Source: Glycine soja (Eukaryota > Streptophyta > Magnoliopsida > Fabales > Fabaceae). From it: a DNA stretch of 64,000 nucleotides. Every line of letters starts with the position of its first letter. Positions within the stretch are counted from its first letter, which is position 1. Below are positions 32,641 through 45,395 of this stretch, piece by piece. The notes under the pieces are model-generated. The model did no database searches. It was not told where the DNA came from and saw only the letters and a program-made list of their open reading frames with translations. Both the position numbers and the translations under genes were made by a program. The stretch lies in NCBI RefSeq assembly GCF_004193775.1, contig NC_041005.1:18757865-18821864 (forward strand). Reading direction: 5' to 3'.

Positions 32641-32719
32641 ATGTAGGACTAGGGTCAGATATAGTCATAAACAAATTGTCTTTTGTTTCTTTGGTAGTAG
32701 ATCACTGCTTTTGGAATGT

Positions 32720-34263
32720 TTTTTTTTGGTTAGCAAAAATAATATATATTGATATATGAGGGAGTACCAGAGGTACCATAAATACAAGAGTATGTAAGTA
32801 AGGCTGGTAAATCCTCATATTAGGCTGAATACAGACTGATAGGAGCTTACTAGCCTACTACAAAGCGGCAAAAATTACAAAACCACAACTGGTGTTACCC
32901 TAGTTTACAGAAAACTAGCTGGTAGATTGCTAGACCAATAGTTGAAATGCATTGTAAAATTTTCCTCCATTGTTCTGAACCATGTCCATGCCAAAAACAG
33001 TGCATCTTCTAGCAACTTACTGCCATTGAATGGAGCATTCATGAAAATAACCTTATTTCTATGTTGCCAAATAGACCAATTTAGAGCTACCCACCAACAC
33101 TTCCACCTATTGTATTTCTTCCCACCTTTCATCCCATTGTTGTGCTGCAGAAAGTGGAGCCTTGGATTTATATAATAGGCCCCCGAGGTGCCTATCCATG
33201 ATAGGGATTCCCACCAAAAATAATGTGTTTTGCTGTAGTCAAAGAAGAGATGAGATGCAGTTTCCTCCTTAATACTGCAGAAAGGACACAGGCTATCATT
33301 TATATCAATTTGCCTTTTCCGCATATTAGACTTAGTCGATAATCTATCTCTAATTAACCTCCAAGCAAAAATTGATGCTTTAGCTGGGATCTTTAGCTTC
33401 CATAAGTCCTTGAATATATCATCCATGTTTCCCTCCTCTGAGTTCCCTTGCAGCAGAATGTAGGCACTCCTAGAAGAATAGTATCCATTGGATTCAAGTT
33501 TCCATACCCAGCTGTCTGCTGCATGTTGTTGGAGTGCAGTGTGAGATATATCTTCCAAAAAACCTACAGCTGAGGCTACCTCATTGTCAAATAGGGGCCT
33601 TCTCCAAGAGAGGTTCCATTCCCATGCTGAATCTGTGAAGCTCCCCATTTGCAGAATTAATTTTTGTTGCTGGCGGGATATCTGAAATAGCCTAGGGTAT
33701 TTCAACATTTGTGGTTGACCAATTCCAGTCCAGCAATCCTCCCAGAAACAAATTTTATCCCCACAGCCCACCCTCCATATTGTTCCCTGTTGAAGTACAT
33801 TATTGAATTGTTGGTCATGGGTCACCGCCATCAAATCCTGCCACCACACTGACTCATTGTTGACCCTTTTAGCATCCACCAGTGATCTTCACCCACCATA
33901 CTTAGAAGCCAATATTCTGGCCCACAACTCCTTGCTTTGGTGAAACAAATCCCATCTCCACTTCCCAAGAAGAGCTTTGTTGAAGGTCCTTATGTCTTTT
34001 ATACCCAGGCCCCCTTTTTGTTTTGGGAGGCAGATAGTTTCCCATTTGACCCACGCTATTTTCCTTTGCTCCGACCCTTCTCCCCATAAAAAGCTGCGCT
34101 GGATTCCAATGAGCTTATCTGCTACTTTTCTGGGTAAGCTGAAAAAAGATAGAAAATAAATGGGGATCGATGATAGGGTGGATTGAATAAGGGTCACTCC
34201 CCCCCCAAAGGATAAATGGCATTGTTTCCATCTAGCTAGCTTCCTCTCCCCCCCAAAGGATAA
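32720..34263 (-). mobile_element. 5'-truncated L1-type LINE, 3' end of ORF2
   Basis: The insertion is bounded by the 16-bp direct repeat ACTGCTTTTGGAATGT (32704-32719 and 34264-34279), and a poly-T run at 32719-32728 is the complement of its A tail. On the minus strand it encodes the end of the reverse transcriptase (IPIYFLSFFSLPRKVADKL, GGLGIKDIRTFNKALLGKWR) at 33889-34302. The zf-RVT C-terminal domain follows at 32905-33879, with CPFCSIKEETASHLFFDYSK. A frame break lies between the two. The catalytic core is missing through 5' truncation, the usual result of target-primed reverse transcription. A 17-bp stretch, CCCCCCAAAGGATAAA, is repeated near the truncated end (34203 and 34247). Confidence 0.9.
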
Positions 34264-34597
34264 ACTGCTTTTGGAATGTGTTTGCTTTCTTTGCTTGCGC
34301 AAGCATTACAACCACTTCCCTCATGGTTGGTCTCTCCACACTTTGTTCCTGAACACATAGCATGGCCACAAAGTATACCTGCTTTGCTTCATCTAAGGGA
34401 ATGTGACATGGCCTCTCATCAAGAATCTTCACCACCTTGTCATTGCTGCAATTTTTTTGCAACTTGGTCCATTGAACAATGTCTAGACCTTCTTCCCCAA
34501 AATTCCCCACTGGCCTTCTCCCTGTTAGTAATTGTAGCAGCACCACTCCAAAGCTATAGACATGACTTCTTCCTGTAAGCTGATAAAACAATAACAA
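34264..34597 (-). pseudogene. Captured LRR receptor kinase fragment (CLV1/BAM clade), kinase C-terminus
   Basis: The minus-strand frame reads VYSFGVVLLQLLTGRRPVGN, then GLDIVQWTKLQKNC, VKILDERPCHIPLDEAKQVY and SVERPTMREVVVMLAQAKK. This is subdomains IX-XI of a CLAVATA1/BAM3-like LRR-XI receptor kinase. The last codons and the stop lie in the 16-bp LINE target repeat, with the 3' flank continuing at about 32640-32703. A splice-acceptor-like TTTTATCAG precedes the exon (34590-34600 region), so a genomic fragment was captured. The LRR, membrane and N-terminal kinase parts are absent, and SHVYSFG replaces the usual SDVYSFG. It cannot encode a receptor but could yield antisense or siRNA against the parent gene. 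Confidence 0.83.
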
Positions 34598-35080
34598 AAT
34601 TCAAATTAAAAACTTAATCCATAATCTGATCGACAATTTTAAAGTTACAAAATGATGCTACTTATATTGTTTCTGCCTTCAAATAAGCCAGTCTTATAAA
34701 GAATAGAAGTAAAACAACTTAGTTGTATTCAGAACCCAAATAATGAGATGTTATTAGCTTCTCATTCTCCCTTATAGAACATAACATAGAAAGAGAAGTT
34801 TCTTGCCGTGAAAATGATGGATCAGTTAGGATCTCTGCAACAACTTCTATTAGAAACTCCTCCCATCCAACCGGAATTGGTTGTTCTTCTGAAAAAGAAT
34901 AGCTGCCCATCATAGAGCCCCATTTAGTCTCTATAGAGAATTTTCTAGAAATGTTAAAATAAATATGTTGTCAGTCAGAAGTTTACTTGTGTGCATTGCA
35001 TGCTTCAATAGTCTGCAAAATCCTGAGGGGGAACCAAGCTATGGATACATAATGCATATGAATTTAAAAGTATAGAGCTC
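34598..35080. other. CACTA interior of unclear origin
   Basis: A minus-strand frame at 34719-34913 (containing PIPVGWEEFLIEVVAEIL) looks protein-like, but I recognise no family. It could be another captured exon. Confidence 0.35.
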
Positions 35081-35084
35081 ATAA

Positions 35085-35505
35085 CTATGCAATCCCCTGC
35101 TGATACATAAAACTTTGTGGTAAATTACTTGACCAGTGATTAAAATGCACTGTAAAATCCTTCTCAAAACTCCTAAGCCAAGACCATAGGAGGAATATTG
35201 CTTCTTCAAATAGTTTTTTAGCATCGAAATTTGCATTAGAGAAGACTTTACTGTTTCTAAGTTTCCAAATGGACCAAGTTAAAGCTAGCCAGCAGCATTG
35301 CCATCTATTATTTCTTACACCAGCAGCTTGAACACCCAAATGTTGAAGGAAGTGCTGCTTTGGGCCTAATGGAAAAGCACCCTTAGTTTGCAACCATGAC
35401 ATGGTTTCCCACCATATGGGTTGTACTTTGCTGCAGTGAAAGAAAAGATGGGATGCATCCTCTTGTTGGGTTCTGCAGAGAGGACATAGTGTATCTATGA
35501 GCTGT
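35085..35505 (-). pseudogene. Second LINE 3' fragment
   Basis: The minus strand encodes SHLFF-type zf-RVT text, then MSWLQTKGAFPLGPKQHFLQ, WLALTWSIWKLRNSKVF and HFNHWSSNLPQSFM. This is homologous to the end of the LINE at 32905-33879 but clearly diverged from it. Only about 420 bp remain, and I could not define flanking duplications. Confidence 0.8.
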
Positions 35506-37240
35506 ATCAGTGGTTAATATAAAAGAGCTTTATTTTTATGTATTAATAAATGAGACAGTATCACAGGATCATAATAAATTTGCAAGTGTACATAAACCTC
35601 AGCTGTTGAGAACAAACAAATCAATGAGAAATTAAAAACAAAAGGAATCCAAATCGAATATGAGGTTTCAGAAAACAGGAACACACGTTTTTAGCATTGT
35701 CCTTTGGTTCTAAAGAGAGGCCAAACAATTTTAAGACAACCAATTAACTTGACAAGGAGTGCATACAGTACAGGAAAACAAGAATCCTATGTGTAGCTAT
35801 ATAAACCATGAGACAAATAATAAGAGTGTGTAAACAAATCGGATTCAAAATACCAATTGGTAGATCTGTAGCAAGTAAAAAACAAGAATTGGAATAATAA
35901 GAGAACTAAACTTGGATTATGAATTATGAAAAGAAAGAGGAACTTACAAGAATAATAATGAGATTGAAAGGAAAAAAGAAATAAGAGAAGGGTAGTTTGT
36001 GTAGGCAATATAGAGTTCCTGGGAAGAAGAAGAAGAAGAAGAAGATAGGAGTTGTTATTTTAGCTGCTGTAATATAAAATCTATTATTTAAGTACTTGAT
36101 AGATAAATGTCATTCAATTCGGTTCTTTAACTTTTAAGCTTTTAAAGTGAACCAATTTTATGTTTCAAATCTTAGTTTGTTCTTTTCTTGCTCTCGATGC
36201 TTCAAATTCTGACTGTGATGTAATTTAAATGTTGTTGTCTCTCCTATCATGTGTTATTCAGAGTCTATTTTTCTTATCATGGATCTGATGACTACACATA
36301 ATTGTAGTTATGTAGTATCTCCATAATTTTAAATTTATTTGATAGGGATCTGAAGACTGGCTTGATGAGCTTGAACAAATTGTTATTATGTTGAACTTAG
36401 TTCATATATGCAACCAATTTTAAATCTGTTGATAAGGTAGTTCTATCAATGCAATTGACATATTTTACATAACCAAAACAACTCCTAGATTGCCCTTGCG
36501 GCTATGAGAAGTGAGAACTAATGATGCATCTTTCTAAGTAGAAGAATGGAAAAAGCTTTCCCTTCTCAACCTGGTTTCTCTTGCCCCTAAACTTCTTAAG
36601 TCCGGTGTCACCGAAGATTAGTTTATTACTGAAGATTGATTCATGCTTGCTGAAATCAATTTCTTACACTGAGAATGCTTTAAGAAATGGTTTCCTCAAT
36701 CCTGTGCCAATTGCCAATAGCTTTGAGCTCCTCATAATTAGATTTGGTGTTGTTCACTGTAGCTCCTTTGATGTAATTAGAATTTAGAACACACACAGAG
36801 CTAGAATTAGCTCTTGCCCTCTAAAATAATCTTTAAACTTAGACATGTTTGTTTTGACTAATGCACTTGATAAGAAAAATCAGGAATAGATAAAAATACT
36901 ACTCAAGTAGATTAGTTGGGCTATATGCATTTCATATCCATTGTTTGTTAAATAGCAGCCATGGTGCTATAGCATAGTGGGTTTCCCGCTAAACACCATT
37001 TTATGGCTATGACTTTTTTATTTTCTGATGGCATCTAATTTTATTCAAATGAGTTAGGGGCCCTATGTTCCTTTGAAGTTACTTTTAAAAACATAGCTAC
37101 TATACTTTATTTTTTCACTTTGGTGATTTGCTATCTTTTTCCAATCTATTGTCTTGAGCCTAGGCTATAAGAGGTAAAGGTTAACGAAAAGATCTTTTGG
37201 GATGCATACAACCCAATTCTTAAACCGTTATAGCTTTAGT
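35506..37240. other. CACTA interior, no gene recognised
   Basis: AT-rich sequence with a GAA-repeat run near 36030. No domain-bearing ORF is seen. It ends in the ACTGT target site of element B. Confidence 0.5.
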
Positions 37241-37245
37241 ACTGT

Positions 37246-39242
37246 TGTCATACCCTAATTTCGTCCGGGGACCTTTGCTCGATGACGTGCGACCATTCTT
37301 TGGTCCTCGTGAGGTGCTTGGCACCCATCATTAGGCAATTTGTGAAATTCCAGGACATGCCGAAAAACCAAAAAAATATTGATGCACAATCCGTAAGTTT
37401 CCGTGACACACCGGAAATCAAATGGAAGCATCGTTGCATAATTAAGTGAGGTTCCGTAACATTCCGTAAGTCAAAAAGGGGATGATTATGTAATCCGCAA
37501 GGTTCCGTAACATTACGGAAAGAAAACAAGTATCGTTACGAAATTCGTAAGTTTCCGTAACTTTACGAAAAAAGAATCACCAAAAAATAGCAGAGGGGGT
37601 GTACTTAGTAAAAATGGGGGTGCAAATAGCACCCAGGCCCATTTGGGCCCTCCAGAAGATTCCTCCAGAAGGCGGTTGCTTCTGGAGGAAGCAACCCTGC
37701 TCGCCTGGGCGAGCTGAGCTCGCCTGGGCGAGCTGGGCGGCAACCACCTCCCCTATTTTGCTATAAATAGGGGAGGAAGTGGAGAAGAAAAGGGTCCGGC
37801 CCCTGAGGCACTTCTCTCTCTTTCGAATTTGCTTGGAAAAATTGTTTCCGTGAAGAAAATCTAAGCCGAGGCGCTTCCGAAACGTTTCCGTAACGTTTTC
37901 CGTGAGGAATTTCGCAAAGGTTTCAACCGTTCTTCGACGTTCTTCATTCGTTCTTCATCGTTCTTCGATCTTCAACGGGTAAGTACCTCGAACCAAGCTT
38001 TTCGATTCATTCTATGTACCCGTAGTGGTCCACATTGTGTTTCGTGCATTTTTATTCTCGTTTTGTTTACTTTTTATACCCCCTGTTGACGTGCTTAAGC
38101 CATTTTACTTAAGTCATTTCTCGCTTAACTTAAAAATAAAATAAATTTCCACCGAACGTTTGAATTGTATTATCCATTAACTTCGGTTAAAATAAATTCC
38201 GACCGTTCGGTCGTGCCGAAACCACGTTGGAAATCAAAAAGAGGTAAAAAATAATATAATAATCAAAAAGACATCTTTTAGTAAAATAAAGCGGAAAATC
38301 AATCGGACGTTTTCTCTTTGGGATTTCTCATTCTTAATCGAATTGATTAATAACTAAAGTGAAACTAAAGGCTAAAATCAATTCGCCTAGTCAAGCTCGT
38401 CCATAAAAAATAGGCTTTTGAAGTTTGTCATTTCATTTCCTCACTAAGTAAAATGGATCATTTTTAAGGTCCAACGCCTTAAAATGGTCACCTCTTAAAG
38501 TAAAAAAGAATCACTTGATAAAAAAGAACTACGTAGGTCTGAATTCCTCATTGGAGGATACGTAGGAGCAAAAGCCCCGCTTTTGTCGACCACCCCAAGA
38601 GATCGTTAATGGTCCAATGCCTTAACGTTTCTCTCCTTTCAAAAACAAGAGATCGTTAATGGTCCAATGCCTTAACGTTTCTCTCCTTTCAAAAACAAGA
38701 GATCGTTAACGGTCCAAAGCCTTAACGTTTCTCCCCTTTCAAAATCAAAAGACCGTTTAATGGTTCAACACCTTAAATGACCTTTTGTTCAATAAAAACA
38801 TATTTTTCAAAAAAAGACAAAAACAACTTAACCAAACACTTTGTTCCGAAAGAACTACGTAGGTCTGATTTCCTCATCACAAATTGAGGAATACGTAGGA
38901 GCAAAGGGAAACACCCTTGTCGACCACAAAAAAAGAAAAAAATATAAAAAGGGTATAAAGGATATAAGAACATAAAAGGGAACATAAAAATCAAAGTCAT
39001 GTTTGCACATTCGATTAAAGGCTGCCGTCCCTTGGGACGGGCGTGTGGGGTGCTAATACCTTCCCCGTGCGTAAATACAACTCCCGAACCTTTCACTAAA
39101 AAGTTCGTAGATCGCGTCTTTTCTGGTTTTTCCGACGTTTTCCTCAAATAAACGTTGGTGGCGACTCCGCGCGTATTCCTTTCGTGGAACACGCATCCCG
39201 CGAGTCACGCGTCGCCCTCCCGCCGAAGGGTAGGTTGCGACA
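37246..39242 (+). repeat. 5' LTR of element B
   Basis: TG...CA ends, and TATAAATA at 37762-37769. The GCTCGCCTGGGCGAGC palindrome is doubled at about 37689-37725. The TTCCTCCAGAAG/CTTCTGGAGGAA hairpin is kept. Three GAGATCGTTAA-type hairpins (about 38597-38735) stand where element A has two. Confidence 0.95.
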
Positions 39243-39244
39243 GT

Positions 39245-39263
39245 TGGCGACTCCACTGGGGAC
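39245..39263 (+). promoter_or_regulatory. Primer-binding site of element B
   Basis: Identical to 6962-6980 and two bases after the LTR. Confidence 0.85.
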
Positions 39264-40117
39264 TGTTTTTTAGAGAGTTAGGCCATTTAATCTTGTGCAA
39301 TGTTTTATCATGACTTTCTCCTTTGTTGGTTTCCCTTTATTTGTTTTATGTTCTTGTGTATATAAACTATTTGTTGCTTTTAGTGTGTTTTAGAATGTAT
39401 GCATGAGGTAAATATTTATTCATTTGATGCACACAAACACTAACACTATTTGCACACACTGTGAGTGAAAAAGGGCCCTATACCCGGGTTCATGGGAACA
39501 TAAGGAGTGGAGGTGAATCTGTGATCATGCTAGGTCTCTGACTTGCTTGATTACAGTGAACCCTCATCTAGAGTTTTTCTCTTTGAAAACTTATTGTTGC
39601 TAGTAGTCCCTACTGCTGCAATATGTTCTTCGAAGGGGATGATACCTCTAGAAACCATCAAGAGAGATATGACTACCTTGGGGATTATTGCTAAAAGCCT
39701 AGTTAGTTCTCTCCCTTATAGGCCCCTTAAATAGGGGCACGGAGCAAACATGCTGCGTGCCATTTTTCACACTGCCATGCATAAGTATCATATACCCGTT
39801 TGCTTATGTTCAGTGAATATTATCATACTATGTACATCCCCGTATTGTACCTTTCGCATGTGCATCATGTGTGGGTTCCGTCTTAATCCCCTCTCTTGGG
39901 CAAACCAACGGAGGGTCCGTGTCACCTTCTTAAATACATACGTTGGGCACTTTGCTACCCCAAGACGTTGTATCTAAGAAGGAGACAATTTCCCGAGCTC
40001 CCGTATTCATAAATTGCATCCGTGTCATATGCATTCCTTCATGCATTCATCCATTCCACCCATGATAGATGTCGGAGTTTTGATTCGCACTAGATTTTAT
40101 TTCACTTTAGTAAAACA
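39264..40117 (+). other. Leader of element B, no gene
   Basis: Collinear with 6981-7823 of element A. Only short frames without domains are present. Confidence 0.6.
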
Positions 40118-41990
40118 TGAGATCAAGTCAAAAGCCTTCGCTTAAAAAGAGGTTTTATCAAGTCAAAATCAAGAGCTTAGAGGTCACCAGTTTACGAAAG
40201 TTGGGGCAATTAATGGGTCAACTTCAACGGCAAGCCTTCCGCAAAGCCTATGGTAAGCATTTGGGACCTAGCTAGGGTAGAAGTCTCCATGGAACCAATT
40301 GCCTCCCTCGCCCAGTATTATGATCAGCCGTTGAGGTGCTTCATCTTTGGGGACTTCCAGCTATCACCAATGGTGGAATAATTTGAAGAGATCCTAGGAT
40401 GTCCTCTAAGGGGAAGGAAACCATACCTCTTCTCAGGGTTCTACCCCTCATTGGCCAGAATTTCTAAAAAAGTCCAAATCTCGGCGCAGGAATTAGACCG
40501 CCAAAGGCAAGTCGAAAATGGGGTGGTCGGAATACCGAGAAAATATTTGGAGGTAAAAGCAAGAATCTTGGCAGATAAAGGCGAGTGGACCCCATTCATA
40601 GATATTCTCACACTGTTGATTTTCGAGAGAGTCCTCTTTCCAAATGTGGATGGGTTGGTGGACCTGGCAGCGATCGACGTTTTTCTCGCCTATCATAACC
40701 ACAAGGAAAGTCCGGTTGTCGCTATGCTAGCCGACCTATATGACACCTTCGACCAAAGATGTGAAGAAAGCAATGCAAGGATTGTTTGCTGTACTCCAGC
40801 TCTCTATGTGGGGCTGGTTTCACACCTTTTTCTCCAAGAAGGTAGGCCCGTCTATCCGCTACAAGGTTACCGCTCGTGCGTCGAAAAAGGAAAGGCGAAT
40901 TGGGACCAACTCTTGGCTAGCATGGGGGGGCGTCTGTTAATTGGTTCCCTCGCTAGAAGGAAGGAAGAATCAAGATTCTATCTTCATGCGAAGGATGTCC
41001 AAATGTTCCCTTGATGGGAACAAGGGGTTGTATTAATTATAATCCCGTTCTCACCATAAGACAGCTTGGCTACCCCATGAGAGGAGCGCCATTAGACGAA
41101 AGCATCACGCCTTTCATCGCACGGGGTTTTAGTGACCACAACGCGAGGGTACTCCAAGGAGTTCGCAAGGCATGGGATGCGGCGTGAAGAAAGGACAGAG
41201 AGCTTAGGGGAAGCAGTAATGGGATCATCGGCGGCTATCATAAGTGGCTGAGAGTCCGAACACAAGGATTGGATTGGCTCCTAAATCTAAAGACTGTGAG
41301 GGACGATGAGGTTAAAGCTTCGGAAGAAAGTGATGAGGTACAAGCCCTAAAGGAAGAGCTTGAAAGAGCCCGAGTAGTCGAAGAGAAGTTCAAGTCCATA
41401 GCCATCAAAGTCTGAAAAGAGTATGATGAACTAAGGGACGTCAATATGGCCACCGCTGATGCCTTGGAATGAGAAACCAAGAAGGCCCAAAAGGAAGAAC
41501 ACGTGCCAGCAAAGTTTTGAGGGGCTTTATAGGGCAGCAATAGTGAGCTCAAGCTCCGAAGAGGTGAAAGGAATCATCACGGGTCAAAGGCATGATCTTG
41601 AAGGACGAGCTAAAGGCTTACCTTAGGTCGAAAAGAAATTTGTCCCAACAGTTAAGCGAGACTGAAGGGAATATGTGGGCCGTCATCGATGAGTGCAAAG
41701 AGAAGCTAAATCTAGCGGCGACTCACGAGCAAAGGCTAGAGGATGAGTACGCCAAGATATCAGCAGAAAGCGAAGCAAGGGAGAGGGTAATTGATTCATG
41801 GCACCAAGAGGCAACAATGTGGACGGACCGATTTGCTCTTACTTTGAACAGGAGTCAAGAACTTCCCCGATTGCTAGCCAAGGCCAAAGCAATGGCGGAC
41901 ACCTACTCCGCCCCCAAGAAGATCCACGGACTTCTCAGCTATTGTCAACATATGATAGACTTAATGGACCATATGATTAGAAACCGCTAG
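40118..41990 (+). pseudogene. ORF1 of element B, multiply broken
   Basis: The sequence is homologous to 7824-9693. A one-base insertion near 40257 shifts the frame, and a TAA near 40379 interrupts it. The middle part stays open at 40451-41014. Further TGA and TAG codons at about 41186, 41415, 41469 and 41530 separate it from the coiled-coil-like tail at 41592-41990. Several stops fit CGA-to-TGA or TGG-to-TGA changes. The product cannot be made, yet the copy transposed recently. Confidence 0.8.
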
Positions 41991-43166
41991 GAAGTTTGTA
42001 TTGTCGCTCAGATCTTGACTAGTTATAACTTTTTGAATAAAATGAGTTTATCCCACGTTTTTACTCCAAAAATCAGTGCGAATCAAGTCACTCCCGCATT
42101 TTATCTCTAGCATCCATTGTATGTTGGTCTCGTCCTTTGTCACGAGAAGCCGGAAGGTCCATATCACCTTCTTAATTGTACACATGGGGCACTGCGCCCC
42201 CAAATGCACAAGTAAGAAGAGATAATTTTCCGGGCTCTCGTGTCCGTAAAATGCATTCATATCATGCATCGCATAAACATCTCTTCATGGCATCATAATG
42301 AACATATCGTTCCTGCATTTGTCTGTTATCATATTACAGCCTCACATTTTGCATGAGTCATGGCATCATCATGCATATGCGTTCAACAAACTTTTTGATC
42401 TGCAAAATTGGATACCATTTGTTTTCATGTTTGCTCATCCTTGCGTTTTCCTCTACAAAACAAAACAAAAAAGGGGAAGCGTGAAACTTCACACTACATT
42501 CTTAGTTGCATGTGTTAGGCACCATGAGCCAACCATGTTGGGATCATAAACCCATTTCTAAAAAAACACACAACAACAAAACAAAATAATTGAACATGGT
42601 ACCTAATGCATGGTTAACTAGGAAATGGTGTTTCTTCGGGCATCTCAATTTCATAATTACATTTTCCGTGCATAAGCTTAAAGTATGCCCGAGTCATTCA
42701 TCCCTATGAGATGTTGTTGAAGTATTGGCAATCAGAATTTCCATTCCTTGGATTACGGGGTTGAACCAAGCTCAAGCTTTTACAAAAAGGTTCATCAAGT
42801 CAAGTTGAAATATGGAAGTAACCATCCTGCAAAATTGGGGCAAAAGATGAATCGAGTCACATCACTGCTTCGTCTACTGCCAAACATATTTAGGATTGTT
42901 GATGTCCTTGTTACTTCCAGTTTCACCTTGACAAAGATGTCATGGACCATGTTGAAAATCTAAATTGATTCAACCCCATATCCTGCGTAAAAATTTGCAA
43001 TACTTCGACTGTACATCATTCGCATGCATCCATGCTTTTCATTGGTTGCATTGCTCGTTGCATTCTTTCCTTGAAAAATAAAATAAAATGAACTTAATCA
43101 TTGTTATAAAAAAGAAAGGGACACGCTTTACGATGCCCTTACCGAACTCGTGCTAGAGCTAGAGTA
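41991..43166 (+). other. Spacer between ORF1 and gag in element B
   Basis: Collinear with 9694-10750 of element A but with an extra segment at about 42115-42260. That segment resembles part of the leader (compare 39840-40030), so a piece of leader-like sequence is duplicated here or lost from A. No gene is seen. Confidence 0.5.
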
Positions 43167-44916
43167 ATGGGTGAAGTAGAGGAGATACAAGAGAAGATGA
43201 AGGCCGACATGGAGGCCATTAAAGAGAAAATGGCCACAATGATGGAGGCCATGATGAGCGTGAAGAAGATAATGGAAGCCAATGCGGTTGCAATTGCCGC
43301 TACCAGCGTTGTTGCTAAGGTGAACCCGATGTCCCCATCCGGCCTCAAGCAAATGAATCATCCAACCTCAAATATGGTAGGCAAAGATTTAGGAAGTACG
43401 GGCGGCCCCCATGATGTGCAAATTCAAAACGAGCACGCCTTCCCGTCATATGGCTTGCCTCTCAACTATACGCCACCCAATGTGGCGTACACTCCCAATA
43501 AGAATGTCAATAACTCCACTCCTATACCCATTGAAAGCCAGCAACCCCAAATTGATCATGCACATGTCTCTTAAACCGTGGAAGAGACCCATGAAATTCC
43601 CCATCACAATCTAGCCGACTTCGAGCCTTGGCTCGGATATACCACTGAAGGGCAAGCAGTTGGTGGTATACCCCTACAAAACCCTTTGGAGGGCCCTCAG
43701 TATCACCCACAACTGCACCTCTTGCATTCCACAACGGTTAAAAACCCTCATGACTATGGCAGGAATGGGAAAGTTGGATCATCTAGAGGAAAGGCTCAGG
43801 GCCATTGAAGGAGGTGAAGATTATGCCTTTGCTAACCTAGAAGAGTTGTTCCTAATACCCAAACATGGTCATTCCCAAGTTCAAGGTGCCGGACTTTGGC
43901 AAGTACAAGGGGACTACTCGCTCCAAGAACCATCTAAAGATGTACTGTCGGAAGATGGGGGCATACGCAAAAGATGAGAAACTGCTGATACATTTTTCCT
44001 GAGAAAGTCTTACTAGGACAACTGTCGCCTGGTATACTAACTTAGGAACCTTCTTGAGTCCATTCTTGGAAGGACCTAATGGTTGCCTTCATTAAGCAGT
44101 GTCAGTACAATTCTGATATGGCTCCGGATAGGATGCAACTACAAAAAGTGTGCAAAAAGGGGGCACGAATCTTTCAAAGAATACGCCCAAAGATGGAGAG
44201 ACTTGGAAACTCAAGTAGCACCCCCAAAAACAGAGAAAGAGATTATCACAATGATAGTAGACACGTGACCGGTGTTCTACTATGGAAAAAATGGTGGGTT
44301 ACACACCTTCAAGTTTTACAGATTTGGTCTTCGCCAGCAAAAAGATCGAAGTGGATCCGAAAAGAGGCAAATTTGATCATCCTACTAGGACGACTGAGAA
44401 AACTGGGGCAAATGAAGAGGGTGAGAAAGAGGGAGAAACCCATGCTGTGACTGCCATTCCTATACGGCCAAGTTTCCCACCAACCCAACAATGTCATTAC
44501 TCAGCCAATAACAAACCTCCTCCTTACCCCACCACCCAGTTATCCACAAAGGCCATCCCTAAATCAACCACAAAGTCTGTCTACCGCACTTCCAATGACG
44601 AAGACCACCTTTAGCACAAACCAAAAAAAAACACCAACAAAAAGGAATTTTGCAGCAAAAAGCCTGTAGGGTTCACCCCAAATTCCGTTGTCATATGCTA
44701 AACTTGATCCCATATCTACTTGATAATTCAATGGTAGCCATAACCCTAGCCAAGGTTCATCAACCTCCATTTCTCCGAGAATACGACTCGAACGCAACGT
44801 GTGCTTGTCACGGAGAAGCCCCGGGGCGTTCCATTGAGCATTGTAGGGCTCTGAAGCGTAAGGTGCAAGGTCTAATTGATGCGGGCTGGCTGAAATTTGA
44901 GGAGAATTGCGTGTAA
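43167..44916 (+). pseudogene. gag of element B, multiply broken
   Basis: The Met-rich helical start (43167 on), the gag core in pieces (43755-44270) and the C-terminal piece with KMVGYTPSSFTDLVFASKKI (44282-44614) are recognisable. A zinc-knuckle-like NATCACHGEAPGRSIEHC lies at about 44791-44844. A TAA near 43572, a TGA near 43976 and frame changes near 43800, 43900, 44000 and 44270 break it into at least six parts. No protease or polymerase follows. Confidence 0.82.
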
Positions 44917-45390
44917 ATCCTGACATTGACAAGAGATGCCACACATGGGGCAATTTTGAAAGCTGTTGTTAGGTGTCCCTAATGACTCATCAGGGTTTCC
45001 AAGTTTATGCCATTATTGTAAACCACAGCTACAATGTTAAATGAAATGGATAAAGTTGATATCTTTGCCCCTCATCCTCTCACAAACGCATGTTTGCTTA
45101 TTCAACTTTCACCGGAATGTGGGTGTAAGCCATTGGTCTGTTTGCTCAAGCAACCTGCGCTCCTGAGTGTTGACTTTCAAGACCGTTCAATCAGAGATTA
45201 CTCATCTTGCACGTTGGTGGGGGTGCCGTAAAACAACGAGCAAAGTTCAAAACAAATAAGTTTCAAAATAAAAAATAAGTTTCAAAATAAAAAAATAAAA
45301 AGGCATTTGATTGACTGTGTTTTCAAGTAAAAATATAGACGTTCATGTGACCTCATTTTGTCTTTTTAGAGAGAAGTGAGTTATCAAGAA
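44917..45390 (+). other. Remnant between gag and solo LTR in element B
   Basis: No gene is supported. It includes about 130 bp (45000-45130) not present at the matching place in element A, and a duplicated AAAAATAAGTTTCAAAATA. Confidence 0.5.
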
Positions 45391-45395
45391 TAGGA

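Noticed and set aside
35787..36008. Minus-strand frame rich in Phe, Leu and Ser with a signal-peptide look
   Set aside because: AT-rich DNA readily gives hydrophobic frames. No conserved motif or second copy was found.
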